Source: Diphasiastrum complanatum
Taxonomy: Eukaryota > Streptophyta > Lycopodiopsida > Lycopodiales > Lycopodiaceae
Direction: 5' to 3'
DNA: 64,000 bases
Assembly: GCA_029204225.1 (NCBI GenBank)
Contig: CM055113.1
Span: 17,460,445 to 17,524,444 of the forward strand
Shown here: in pieces, positions 11,440-20,403 of the stretch
Layout: each line of letters begins with the position of its first letter
Numbering within the stretch: the first letter of the stretch is position 1
Notes under the pieces: generated by a model
Told to the model about the DNA's origin: nothing
Seen by the model: the letters and a program-made list of their open reading frames with translations, nothing else
Databases searched by the model: none
Made by a program: the position numbers and the translations under genes

Positions 11440-12250
11440 AGTAGCGTGAATATCGCACTTGTGCACGCAAGAGAACTGAACCAAAACTAACTATCAAAAT
11501 GGTGCAGAAGATGGATATGTACGGCAGACAGATACAGAATATTGCACTTGTGTGCGAGTAGGTATACTTGCAAGCAAACAGACAACAATGAGCACGCACA
11601 AAAGCGATATGTTGCGAATTTCGAGAACGCAAAAGGTAAAAAATATTCGGTTTCCATGCCATTTATACTAATTTTTTGCACGTGTGGTCAATGGACTTAC
11701 GACACGTCTACTTTCAAATAACAAGCGCAGGCACGTGTGAGATGACACCTACACACATGTGAAATGACACCTGAACACGTGTTGCGTGTTTATTCGATTG
11801 CTCATAAACACGTGTCGCTCTGGCATTCGATCGTACAAATCCCACACGTGTAATGTGACAAGGTGACATGTGTCGCTTGCTCATTTGTCCGTACAACTCC
11901 CACACGTGTGACAGGACGTTCTTTCGCACGTGAGAACCCCGATATAAAATCACAAATTTCGATGAATTTTTTTCACTTTTTTTTTTTCGCTCCGCAAATC
12001 GCATTTGTACGCGCCCTTCACAATCGAAATTCCTCCTACTGCCTTCCATGCGCACAGGTCCGATACGTCTGCCTACGTGTCACCTCATATCGCACTTGTG
12101 CATCTTTCCTCAAATCGAATCGTTCTCTCTGATATTCGGCTCGCATAGGTCCGATATACCGTACATTTTGTCCGTACATAGCGGTCCTTTGTGAGTTCTT
12201 TATCATCCCTTCCTTCTCATCCTAACCTTCACGCACAAGTCCGCTATCAC
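11440..12250. promoter_or_regulatory. Bidirectional promoter region with seven CACGTG boxes
   Basis: Between divergent genes C and H3. CACGTG occurs at 11679, 11732, 11776, 11809, 11845, 11903 and 11927, seven times in about 250 bases, often as CACACGTGTG; CACATGTG variants add to it. A second motif, GCACAAGT(G/C)CG(A/C)TAT, appears in both orientations near 11452, 11543, 12088 and 12232. CACGTG is the G-box/ABRE core bound by plant bZIP and bHLH factors (established knowledge), so light, stress or hormone response is plausible (inference). Confidence 0.65.
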
Positions 12251-12263
12251 ATAGTTCACGCCC

Positions 12264-12554
12264 ATGGATAGGAGAAAGCAGACAAGGAGAGACTTCTTCT
12301 CTCTTGGCTCATCCTCATCTCCTACGGTTGCCATCACACCACCTGCTAGACCTAGAACGCGCAACCGCAGCAGGTGGCTCTCTGAGATACGCAAGTATCA
12401 GAGGTCAAAAGCTCTGTTGATCCCAAGAGCTCCATTCTACCGTGCTGTTCGGAACATAACAAGAAATGATCTCGGACAGCACGTTAGATTCACACCGAGT
12501 GCTCTTCAGTGCCTTCAGGAGGCTGCTAAAGATTATATTAGCCTTTTTTTTTGA
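12264..12554 (+). CDS. CENH3-like histone H3 protein of the TIR element, N-terminal part
   Basis: Histone-fold protein that would pack DNA in nucleosomes. The N-terminus MDRRKQTRRDF keeps R, K, Q, T and R at the places they hold in canonical H3 (MARTKQTARKS), so the H3K4 position survives while K9 does not. A basic tail with a serine/proline stretch leads to SRWLSEIRKYQRSKALLIP (alpha-N and start of alpha-1). Then FYRAVRNIT and VRFTPSALQCLQEAAKDYI (loop 1 and alpha-2) follow. The pieces LLIP..F...VR.IT and LQEAA.DY are closer to plant CENH3 than to canonical H3, as far as I recall those families. The start at 12264 is preferred because it gives the H3-like N-terminus. The rest of the fold (alpha-3) lies in an overlapping frame that meets this one in a T-rich tract near 12543. 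Confidence 0.85.
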   Translation: MDRRKQTRRDFFSLGSSSSPTVAITPPARPRTRNRSRWLSEIRKYQRSKALLIPRAPFYRAVRNITRNDLGQHVRFTPSALQCLQEAAKDYISLFF

Positions 12555-13256
12555 GGATTTTTTTTTGCTTGCCATCCATACCAAGAGGGTTACCATAATG
12601 CCCAATGATTTTCAGCTTCTGATGAGAATGAGGGATAGGTACTGTAGGTTACATGTATCTCAACCTACTACTCCTAGACCAACTCCTGTAAATAGGACCC
12701 ATCTTCCTACAAAGCATCCTAGGAAGCAGATAGCCCCTAAGCGTGCTCCTAAGAAAGTGAAGCCTATCCCAGAATCCATTGTAGATAATGCTGTTGTTGA
12801 TAATGCTGTAAATATAGCTACCTCTATTTTGGATACTCCTATAATTGCTGTAGATACTACACATCCACCTCCTCCTCCTCCTCCTCCTCCTCCCAATTTC
12901 TATACATATATAGATTCAGATGATTATCTTAGATTTGAGAAAGACATATCGGATGCTATAGATACAATTGGTACTCCTTTTTGTTTTAGACTAGAAGAAC
13001 TTGATTTTAGTATTAATTATAGAGTTCTAGATTGCCTGGATCTCAAAGACAGACGGGCTTCAATCAGTGATCCTGTGATAGAGTCTGAGCTGACACTCTT
13101 GCAATTTGACATTGCAAGAGATTCATCAAACGAGTTGTTGGTGTTGAGTAACTTTCTGCTCCAAGCCTTCAAGGAGAATAATGACACATTGTCACAGTGT
13201 CTGACAAGTGGATTCACACCAGCAACAAAGTATCTGGTCATTCCTTATCATACCAA
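12466..13256 (+). CDS. CENH3-like protein, end of histone fold plus basic/proline-rich linker
   Basis: The useful part begins near 12555 with EDFFLLAIHTKRVTIMPNDF, matching H3/CENH3 loop 2 and alpha-3 (canonical LCAIHAKRVTIMPKDIQL). A normal H3 ends soon after, but this frame continues for more than 200 residues. It has a lysine/arginine/proline-rich segment (PRKQIAPKRAPKKVKPIP near 12719-12773), a run of ten prolines near 12866-12894, and an acidic region. A region ending KYLVIPYHT follows, which resembles the 'viP.h' strand that precedes the catalytic His in C48 proteases. A donor GTAAGA follows at 13257. The fusion of an H3 fold to a protease-like tail is very unusual. The coding frame has a small number of breaks overall. 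Confidence 0.75.
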
Positions 13257-13363
13257 GTAAGATATATTAAGTGGTTCTTTTTGTTTTATGCATTAACATT
13301 GATATTTTCAATTTAAATAGTTCTCAGAATTGTCGCTAAAGTACTTTCAATCTTATTTTGCAG

Positions 13364-13955
13364 TGACCACTAGAGTTTAAACCTGATCTCTATTAAGAGA
13401 TCTGTAAATAATATCATTAAATGTTCTTGTGTCAAGATGAATTCGACGAGAAATACGCATAAGGATGTAGATATATTCATTCCATATCTAAGTAAATATA
13501 TTCCTACAAACATTCCCCATTCCGTGGACTGGCAGATCGTCAGCTTGGAGGTAAACTCTGTCTTTCTTAATAGCATTTTGAAATCAGTATTCTAATGAAA
13601 TATTTTCAATCTAATTCATTCTGTTTCATAATTGATTTCTTGTGTGCTGAATTATTTTGCAGTCACCCCAGCAAAATGATTCATTCAACTGTGGGTGGTA
13701 CATATTGTACAATGCCAAGTTGTTTTTTGAGTGGTTCATCCTTTAACAAGATGTTGATATTTCTAAGGTAATAAATTCTGTTTATTCTTATTTTGGAATC
13801 ATGATTAGTTTTCTATTCTGGTGATGTTATTGGCCATTACTAATACATGAATGTTCTATTTTGCAGTTTACACTTCCTGAGTACACATCAAGCCAGCTGT
13901 ACAGATTTAGACAAGAAATTATCCTGAGTATACTGGCTAGGGCAAGGCTTTAGCC
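13364..13955 (+). CDS. C48 (ULP1/SENP-like) cysteine-protease domain, three exons continuing the H3 protein
   Basis: Exons 13364-13550, 13663-13767 and 13867-about 13955, each bounded by GT and TTGCAG/TTTTGCAG and in phase with one another and with the exon ending at 13256. The middle exon carries SPQQNDSFNCGWYILYNAK, the Gln-to-Cys catalytic block of C48 peptidases (family pattern PQQ.N..DCG). The first carries DVDIFIPYLSKYIP and HSVDWQIVSLE, matching the 'I..yL...DW' segment before the block, and a His near its start fits the catalytic His. ULP1/SENP enzymes cut SUMO and related modifiers (known). C48-like domains are carried by several plant DNA transposons (known). Joined to a histone fold, the protease could act on chromatin proteins (inference). 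Adenain-type C5 proteases share the fold and are the main alternative. Confidence 0.7.
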
Positions 13956-14372
13956 TTCCGTTATTGATGATGGTGCAAAGGATGATGTAGTTGTACTAAT
14001 TTAAGATCAGAAAAAATATAGATAGCATAGAACAAAAATACATGTATAGACTTCATAGAAAAATATACATTGATATATCAAATGCTGCTCCAGTTTATGA
14101 ATTTGGGAGCACAAAATACATGTATAGATGCCCAACTTGGGCTTTCATTTATTGAATGAAAGGGTGTATACACAGATTTTTACTAAAGTTTATTTGAAAC
14201 TATTGTTCTCCCACAATGGTGATTGTTGTAGGTAGATCTTTGCAGCACGTTATCAGCTCCTATCTTTTTCGCATCTGTGAGATGGCAAATATTAGTGAAT
14301 GTGCAATTGTAAATGATGACATTTTCTAATATTTTGTTCTATTTTGAAATGGCAATAAACATAAAGTACTTA
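13956..14372. other. Convergent spacer between the H3/C48 gene and gene D
   Basis: No clear gene. AT-rich, with a duplicated ACATGTATAGA phrase (near 14040 and 14118). It probably holds the two 3' ends; a last minus-strand exon of gene D may lie near 14190-14280, but this is not supported. Confidence 0.35.
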
Positions 14373-15568
14373 CGAGTATTCCGTTGATGATAAATCTGAA
14401 ATATGTTGGTAGATTGGTTTGTAATAGCATGAGCTCTGTTCTGATAAAATCAAGCTTCCAGTGCTCTTCCACCTCAACCATAGTCAAATATTCCTCATTG
14501 TAGATAATGCTTATCTCCATTTGGTTTGTGTGACCATTTAGTTCAAAGTCTTGATCCAGTGGTAGCCATGTACCTTCAATTTTCTTGTATCTCTGGTAGC
14601 TAAATGTGAGACCGAGCATTTGCTTTTCGATATGATAATGAAAGATCATTGAGGACTTTTTAATCCTGCATTCTATGTCATTATTTGTTTTACTATCCCA
14701 GCCTTGATCCATGAGATCTGACAAAGTCTCATCTGATAAATCCTTGCAAATAAATAAAGTTGGTGTCCTACGAATACTAGCACTCGAGAAAAAATCAACA
14801 AATGTATGCAATGAGATAAACCAACTTAGGTGAACAATTTTGGAGCCTGTGCTTATCTTCATAGCATTTTTAATATCAATAAGTAGCTTGCATCTCAAGG
14901 ATTTAGAAACAATGCTGTCATCACTCTGAAAACTAGGCAATGGAATTGCTTCGAGCTTGCCAAAACCTCCATCTGTTTGTGGCGTATATAAAGATTCATA
15001 AAAATAGATACCACAATCTGCAAGTTCCTTTGGCTTCTTCCTCTATATTGTAGCTTTCCAACATCAGAGTGAATCACGTCTAATATCCCTGCAAGTGATT
15101 GTGCAGGCTCTCATTCACTTATGCATGATGGATATAAATCTGAAAGAAAAAAACAATGGTGAAGCATTTAAATCATAATCTGAAGAGCATCAATAAAGGA
15201 AATCACCTATGATTGTTGTAGAGTGCATATGTTTTGATATACTTACAATTACATTTTTGATGATCATGAGGATTGATATCATGTACTTTGATTTCTGAAT
15301 GCATATATACATGTTGCACTAAGACTTCTGATATCGATTGACCTCTCGGGGTAGTCTTAAACTCCAAAATTTTTACTTTCCAATAAGATTTGTAGGTCAT
15401 TTTTGCTCTTTTCTTTTGTCGAAAATTGCCCTTTGATGATGGATGCAACAATACCCATGAGTTCTTCGTATATTTTGTTGGCTTCCAGTTATCAGCTTCA
15501 TCTTTCTCATTGTAAAGAATCACGGAATCGATTGTAGATCCGGGTCTCTTCGCCATTGCTATTTTCAA
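14373..15568 (-). CDS. Gene D of the TIR element: unrecognised protein, BAH-like first exon
   Basis: Minus strand. Exon 1 runs from ATG 15568 (or 15556) to 15247, where GTAAGT follows; exon 2 starts at 15139 after a pyrimidine tract ending TTTCAG. A second donor (GTAAGT) at 14372 suggests another exon downstream. Exon 1 encodes about 100 residues with NSWVLLHPSS, YKSYWKVKILEF and SEVLVQHVYMHSEI; this order of strands is loosely like a BAH domain (chromatin reader), but the call is weak. Exon 2 carries LDVIHSDVGKLQYRG, SLRCKLLIDIKNAMKIST, HTFVDFFSSAS and LPLDQDFELNGH. A diverged copy of exon 2 lies at 3310-4140, so the protein belongs to a repeated family. The frame is interrupted in this copy. 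Confidence 0.55.
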
Positions 15569-15569
15569 A

Positions 15570-15987
15570 GCTTGGGCGCCAAAAATCTCTCTGATATGTT
15601 ACTTGATTTTAATTTTTCGTATCACATTTAATCTAATGTGAATGCCAACATAGTCATAGTTACTGCGTATACCATATTTTATATAACTGTACATACTATA
15701 TTTCTATAACTGTAACTAGTATAGTTAGAAAATTTCATTATACTAACCAGCATAGTAAAGTAAATTTAACTTGAGATATTGACGTCGGGCAGATTAGCAC
15801 GTGTCGGGCAGGAAGAAGAAACCAATGGGATACGTCCATGCTGCCCGGACAGAAATTTCAAAGTTTTCTATATTGCATTTTTATTTTTTAGTTAATTTGA
15901 ACTACGTTACGTAGATTTCAAATCTGTGCATTTTGATTGGGCCTGGTGACGGTCGAAACTAAAGAAAAAAAATAAAAGTATCTTTAC
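15570..15987. other. Right subterminal noncoding region of the TIR element
   Basis: No gene. GTCGGGCAG occurs twice (near 15785 and 15806) and once inverted (CTGCCCGGAC near 15841). TATAACTGTA is repeated near 15680 and 15705. A CACGTG box lies near 15800. It could hold transposase-binding sites and the promoter of gene D. Confidence 0.45.
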
Positions 15988-16022
15988 AAAGGGTCTTTTT
16001 GATATTGAGAACTCCTCTAATG
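15988..16022 (-). repeat. Right terminal inverted repeat, 35 bp
   Basis: Perfect reverse complement of 7429-7463, ending CTCCTCTAATG. Immediately followed by copia gag sequence AGAGCTAGGATGG. Confidence 0.95.
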
Positions 16023-17062
16023 AGAGCTAGGATGGCTCTCCACTTTATCAAGATGAATCTCTCTAATGAGATTTTGGGAGAGATTGGTGGTTGCAACTCG
16101 GCCAAGCAAGCTTGGGATACTCTCAAAGCTATTTATGAAGCCAAAAATACCTCTAGGCTCCTCACTCTTAGAAATCAAATCTTCCAAAGTTCTGAAAAGA
16201 GTGATGAGAGTGTCGCTAATTATGTGTTGAGAGTGAAAGATACTCATAGGGAGCTTGCTTGCATTGGAGAATCTTTTAATCAAAGTGAGCTAGTCCAAGT
16301 CATACTTAATGGCTTGAGAGATGAGTATGAGAACCTTGTCCAATCCTATGCCATCGAGGAGGAGTCTTTGCAAGGAGTGCTAATGGCTGAAGAATCAAGG
16401 CATGAGAACAAGCTATTAAGGATGGACAAATTATCACTCAATCACAATGGTGAAGACAAAGCTTTATTTGCCAAGCACAAAGAGAGGAGCAAAAAGCAAC
16501 ACCAACACTTCTCTAAGGACAAAGCAAAAGACCAAGATGAAGAGGATGATGATTCCTCTCAATATTCTAATTCAAAGAAGAAGAAAAAAGATGTTAAGTG
16601 CTTCTTTTGTGGCAAGAAAGGCCACTATGCCACCAATTGCTTCGAGAAGAAAAACCAATTCAAGCAAGCCAACATCTCTCATGAGAAAGAAGACTTTATT
16701 GCAAGTGATGGAGAATGCTCACTTATGACATCAAAATTCTCCTCTTCCACCTTCAAGATGGATGACTCTTGGTATATTGATAGTGGAGCATCTTCACATA
16801 TGTGTAGCTCCAAGGATTCTTTTCCAACTATTATGCCTTATGAAGTAATCAAGAAGACCATATATATTGCAAGTGATCAAGAGTGCAAAATTGAAGGAGT
16901 AGGGACTATTCCATTGAAGCTTGCATCATCAAAAGTTCTATCTCTTCAAGAGGCTATTTTTGTTACCAAGATTACAAAGAATCTTATAAGTGTTGGCAAA
17001 TTACTTGATGGTGGCCTTGATGTCAATTTCCATATTGACAATTGTGTGATCAAAGAAGGATG
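16023..17062 (+). mobile_element. Second copia element, right part (gag and protease)
   Basis: Continuation of the gag broken off at 7428. It shows RARMALHFIKMNLSNEI, a CCHC zinc knuckle CFFCGKKGHYATNC near 16600-16640, and the aspartic-protease motif WYIDSGASSHMC near 16770-16805. LISVGKLLDGGLDV follows near 16985-17025. Well preserved for about 1 kb, then sequence similarity stops near 17062, so integrase, RT and RNase H are absent. The element is broken. Confidence 0.93.
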
Positions 17063-17066
17063 GTGA

Positions 17067-18288
17067 GATCCTTGCATAAATCGATATCTTTCTTATTAAC
17101 TAGCTACGCAATTTACATGCGATTGGCACTGACCTAGTCATAGAACTAGAGTGCTATCTGTTCTCTCTTGCATGTTCTCGGACGCTAGTGAGGCAGCCAG
17201 TGCGAGATGAAGGCGAGAGCAGCAGGAAATTTCATATTGAAAAATTCACATACAACACACATCTAGTTTCTATTTTCAAACTTCAAATCAAAACCTTTCA
17301 TTTCAATTTCACATCTACGATTTACATTCTGCCAGAAGCCTTTCTTATTGAACATATTTGTCTTGTATTTCTAATTGTATGAAAAGCAAATTGAAATTGC
17401 AATTAACATAATCTTGTACATATATTGACATAAATATTTAACTTGCCATTGATACAAAGTTCCTATTCTAATTTTTTGAATTAATTTTATAAAGTATCAC
17501 TTTAAAAAATATAGAATGTTATTTATAAATAATAATAGTAAATACCAAATACTAATATATAACTTCGCAACTTTTATTAGTCAACAAATTGGTCTATGAT
17601 TATGTATTCAAGAAAACATGAGATAATAATAATAAGTAGCTACAATATTACTTCTATACTAAAAAAGAAGATAAATGAAAAAGATGCATTTTCTTTATCT
17701 AAGTCTAATATAGTATGCTATACTAGTTTGTTTGCTACTAGAAGAGTATGCGCAAGACAAGCAATGTGTTTGAAGTTGAATAGAAATACGTCTTGACTTA
17801 AGAATTGACAAACTAGTTAAAACAACGATGTAGAAAAAAAATAGCATACGATAATATGATTTGCTGGAGAGCATCAGAAATAAAAAAGAAAATTTTCCAA
17901 AGAAATTTGCACAATTCTCAATATGAAATCAAGGTCTAATAGACTGTAGCAAAAAGCACGACCGAACACACAGAAGACATCAAACCTGGCCACAACAAAA
18001 TGTAGTGTAACACCAGGACCGTCATATATTAATTTGTTTGGTACAAGTGTATAAAAAATTCTAAAGAGTTCTAATGAGCAACATAACTCCAAATGTACTT
18101 AGTTGACAAATATAAACTAATCTATTTACAATCAAAAGTGTCAATCAATTTGCAAACAATTAGAAACAAAGAGCTACAAGACAACTCCATAAATGAAGCC
18201 GCATTGAAAAACCCATTTTGTTGCTAAGTCATCTAGCAAGTGACTGAGTTAAGCGGACACCCTAGTCACCATCGCCTGACATCGTTCG
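17067..18288. other. Gene-free stretch
   Basis: AT-rich DNA with short open frames of no recognisable protein character. I see nothing that can be named. Confidence 0.4.
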
Positions 18289-18306
18289 CCTTAATATATC
18301 ATAAAT

Positions 18307-18361
<55 letters not shown>

Positions 18362-18376
18362 TATGATATATTAAGG
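18289..18376. repeat. AT palindrome around a (TA)n tract
   Basis: Arms of 20 bp (18289-18308, CCTTAATATATCATAAATAA, and 18357-18376) are perfect reverse complements flanking a 48-bp (TA)n core. The DNA could extrude as a hairpin or cruciform. Confidence 0.95.
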
Positions 18377-19545
18377 AGATTTAAATTTAGAAACACATGT
18401 ACATGTGTGTGACATATGTTGCATATGTGGACTTTTCGATTCATGAAAATAAAATAGATTTAATATTAATAAGAAACTAGAATCTTTTTGTTTTCTGGGC
18501 ATTATCTAATGATATAAATGACATCTAAAATGGGATTTTTGAATTTGGATCTATTTCAATTTGACTGATAGAGATACATAAAAATATTGTTGATGTCAAT
18601 TACTAACTCTAATCCTTTGTTCTTCCACATGGTAATTATTCAAATTGGCAAGGATTGATCCTGAAATAAACAAAGATTTTTTGGAAGCTAGCTCGATGGT
18701 TCAAATGATAGAAAGAGACAATTCCTTGGAATACTTGTAATCACTTTGTTTTCGTCAAAAAATGATTATTTATTGTTTTGAAAATTGTCGTACTAAATCT
18801 AAAACCAAGTTAGGAAATTATTCTTTTCATAGACATTTTACAAAAAATCTTTTGAAAGAACACTGAGCAAGCTTTGTAGAGTATTTGAGATGTTTCCACA
18901 ATGTTAATATCTGTTAGAAAAAGTTAGTTGTTGATCAAATGTAAGATGGCAAAAAGAGAGGGGGCGATTTCCTCTCGATTTTATAAACTAGGAACTAGGA
19001 GATTCGCCTTTATCCCAAACGCCAATGCAATATGAAAAATTAAATTTGAAATTGCGATCTACAAATTGCCATGAAACATCCCAAATAGTCTACAAAGCTT
19101 GCAAACTGTTCTTTCAAACAATAATTCTTTACTCTATATTTTTTATAATCCAAATCATGAAAATAGATTTTGTTACTTAGCGTTTGGAATTTAAATTTCC
19201 AAATTCATGGCTACAATTTACGATTGATAATTGATTCATTATCCGAAGTTACTATTTTCAGAAAGTAAACATTGTAAAAATAAAAAATAAAAAGTGTAAA
19301 AAAAAATGTGCAGTTAATTTACGCAAGGGAGGCGCCCTCAGGCTGCCGCACTCGGGCGCCTCAAAACCCAAAAGGTCCCCACCGTGGAACCTTCCCCCTT
19401 CCTTAATTTTTAAATTATCCCTTCATTGCATGAATAGAACTCATCTTTAAATTTGATCAGCCTCCTATTCAGCACTTGATACAAAGGATGTTGACACACA
19501 ATTAACTCTTTCTTAGCTATTGCTTCTTGGAAACAATTTTGTTCA
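18377..19545. other. Gene-free stretch
   Basis: AT-rich, short broken frames only. A brief GC-rich patch near 19320-19390 (GGAGGCGCCC) stands out but forms no recognised feature. Confidence 0.4.
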
Positions 19546-19546
19546 C

Positions 19547-19548
<2 letters not shown>

Positions 19549-19586
<38 letters not shown>

Positions 19587-19607
19587 GTGAGTGAGTGAGT
19601 GAGTGAC
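19549..19607. repeat. (GA)n followed by (GTGA)n microsatellite
   Basis: About 15 GA units pass into six or so GTGA units. Confidence 0.95.
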
Positions 19608-20207
19608 TGACTGATTTGGAAAATGCCGACTGTTAGTCATAACTCCGATCTGTCTTTTTCTGGTTCAATATTCTGCACTGTAGTTTTTATTCTGATGTTG
19701 AAATGCTTTTGATCTGAATTTCGGGTCAGAATTGTGATAATGCTCCTGTCACTGACAATATGATCTACAAAACAATTGTACCTCTTTACTACTTTGTTTT
19801 AACAGGCATGCAAAGCAGACAACAGACAGACCTCATCTCATGCAATTTGTAGCAGAATTCAGACAAAGACAAGATCGTTGCAATCTGCATGCACTAAAAC
19901 ATACAAAATTTGAGATGAAGCCATTAGAACACGCCAGTCCATAAATTCATGAAAATACCTGAAAATTTTTCAGAGTCCTAATCTGAACACTACAAGCTGG
20001 TCGCTGAACTTCGTAGATCTTTTGAAGACAGAGCCACGGAAATCTAACTCCAAACTAATCAGTACTCTGTTTTAAACTAATTGCTACTTTGCTATTTGCT
20101 ACTGTGTTACAAATTCAACTCGAAACTAGTCGTTACTCTAGAAAGAAAAAAGCTACTCTCAAAACTGCTTGCTACTCTTGTTCAGTGTCAGTTCCTTGCC
20201 TGCAAGA

Positions 20208-20403
20208 TGCTACTCAGATCGCATCTGACAGGCAGCTGATCGCTAACCAGATGCAGGTGAAACGATGATGAGAACTGTGGTCTCTAAGACACATCAATCG
20301 CCTTGCAACACACTACTCAGATCGCATCTAACAGCAGTTGATCGCTGATCAGATGCAGATGAAACGATGATGAGAAACTATGATCTCTAAGACACATGAA
20401 TCG
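20208..20403. repeat. Tandem duplication, ~104-bp period
   Basis: Two adjacent imperfect copies, each starting CTACTCAGATCGCATCT and ending CTAAGACACAT(C/G)AATCGC (20208-20299 and 20312-20403). Confidence 0.85.

Larger units (their letters stand above)
7429..16022. mobile_element. 8.6-kb TIR-bounded element with a CENH3-like histone and a C48 protease; class unknown
   Basis: Two perfect 35-bp inverted repeats bound 8,594 bp. Removing it restores an uninterrupted copia gag reading (KYKK before 7428, RARMAL after 16023), which fixes both ends to the base. Relative to the related gag at 55440-55460, no base is duplicated or lost. Inside are four blocks: + (7953-9744), - (9925-11436), + (12264-about 13955) and - (14373-15568). 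They share good GT-AG introns and are unrelated in sequence to the copia around them. The + block at 12.3-14 kb encodes an H3 fold and an ULP1-type protease. I recognised no transposase, integrase, DNA polymerase, helicase, ATPase or capsid gene. A few breaks are present in the coding parts, so this copy is probably not autonomous. Class is open; a novel DNA transposon is my preferred reading (inference). Confidence 0.8.

Noticed and set aside
12264-13260. The histone as the host's ordinary CENH3 gene
   Set aside because: It sits inside the TIR boundaries, is fused to a protease-like region, and its fold is split between overlapping frames; a single-copy essential gene would not look like this.
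7429-16022. Polinton/Maverick or giant-virus insertion
   Set aside because: Size and terminal repeats would allow it, but no capsid protein, packaging ATPase, protein-primed polymerase or retroviral-type integrase was recognised, the protease looks more like C48 than C5, and no 6-bp target duplication exists. Not fully excluded.
15999-16022. Gag start codon inside the right TIR
   Set aside because: The ATG at 15999 lies within the inverted repeat and is an accident of the insertion; true gag sequence resumes at 16023.
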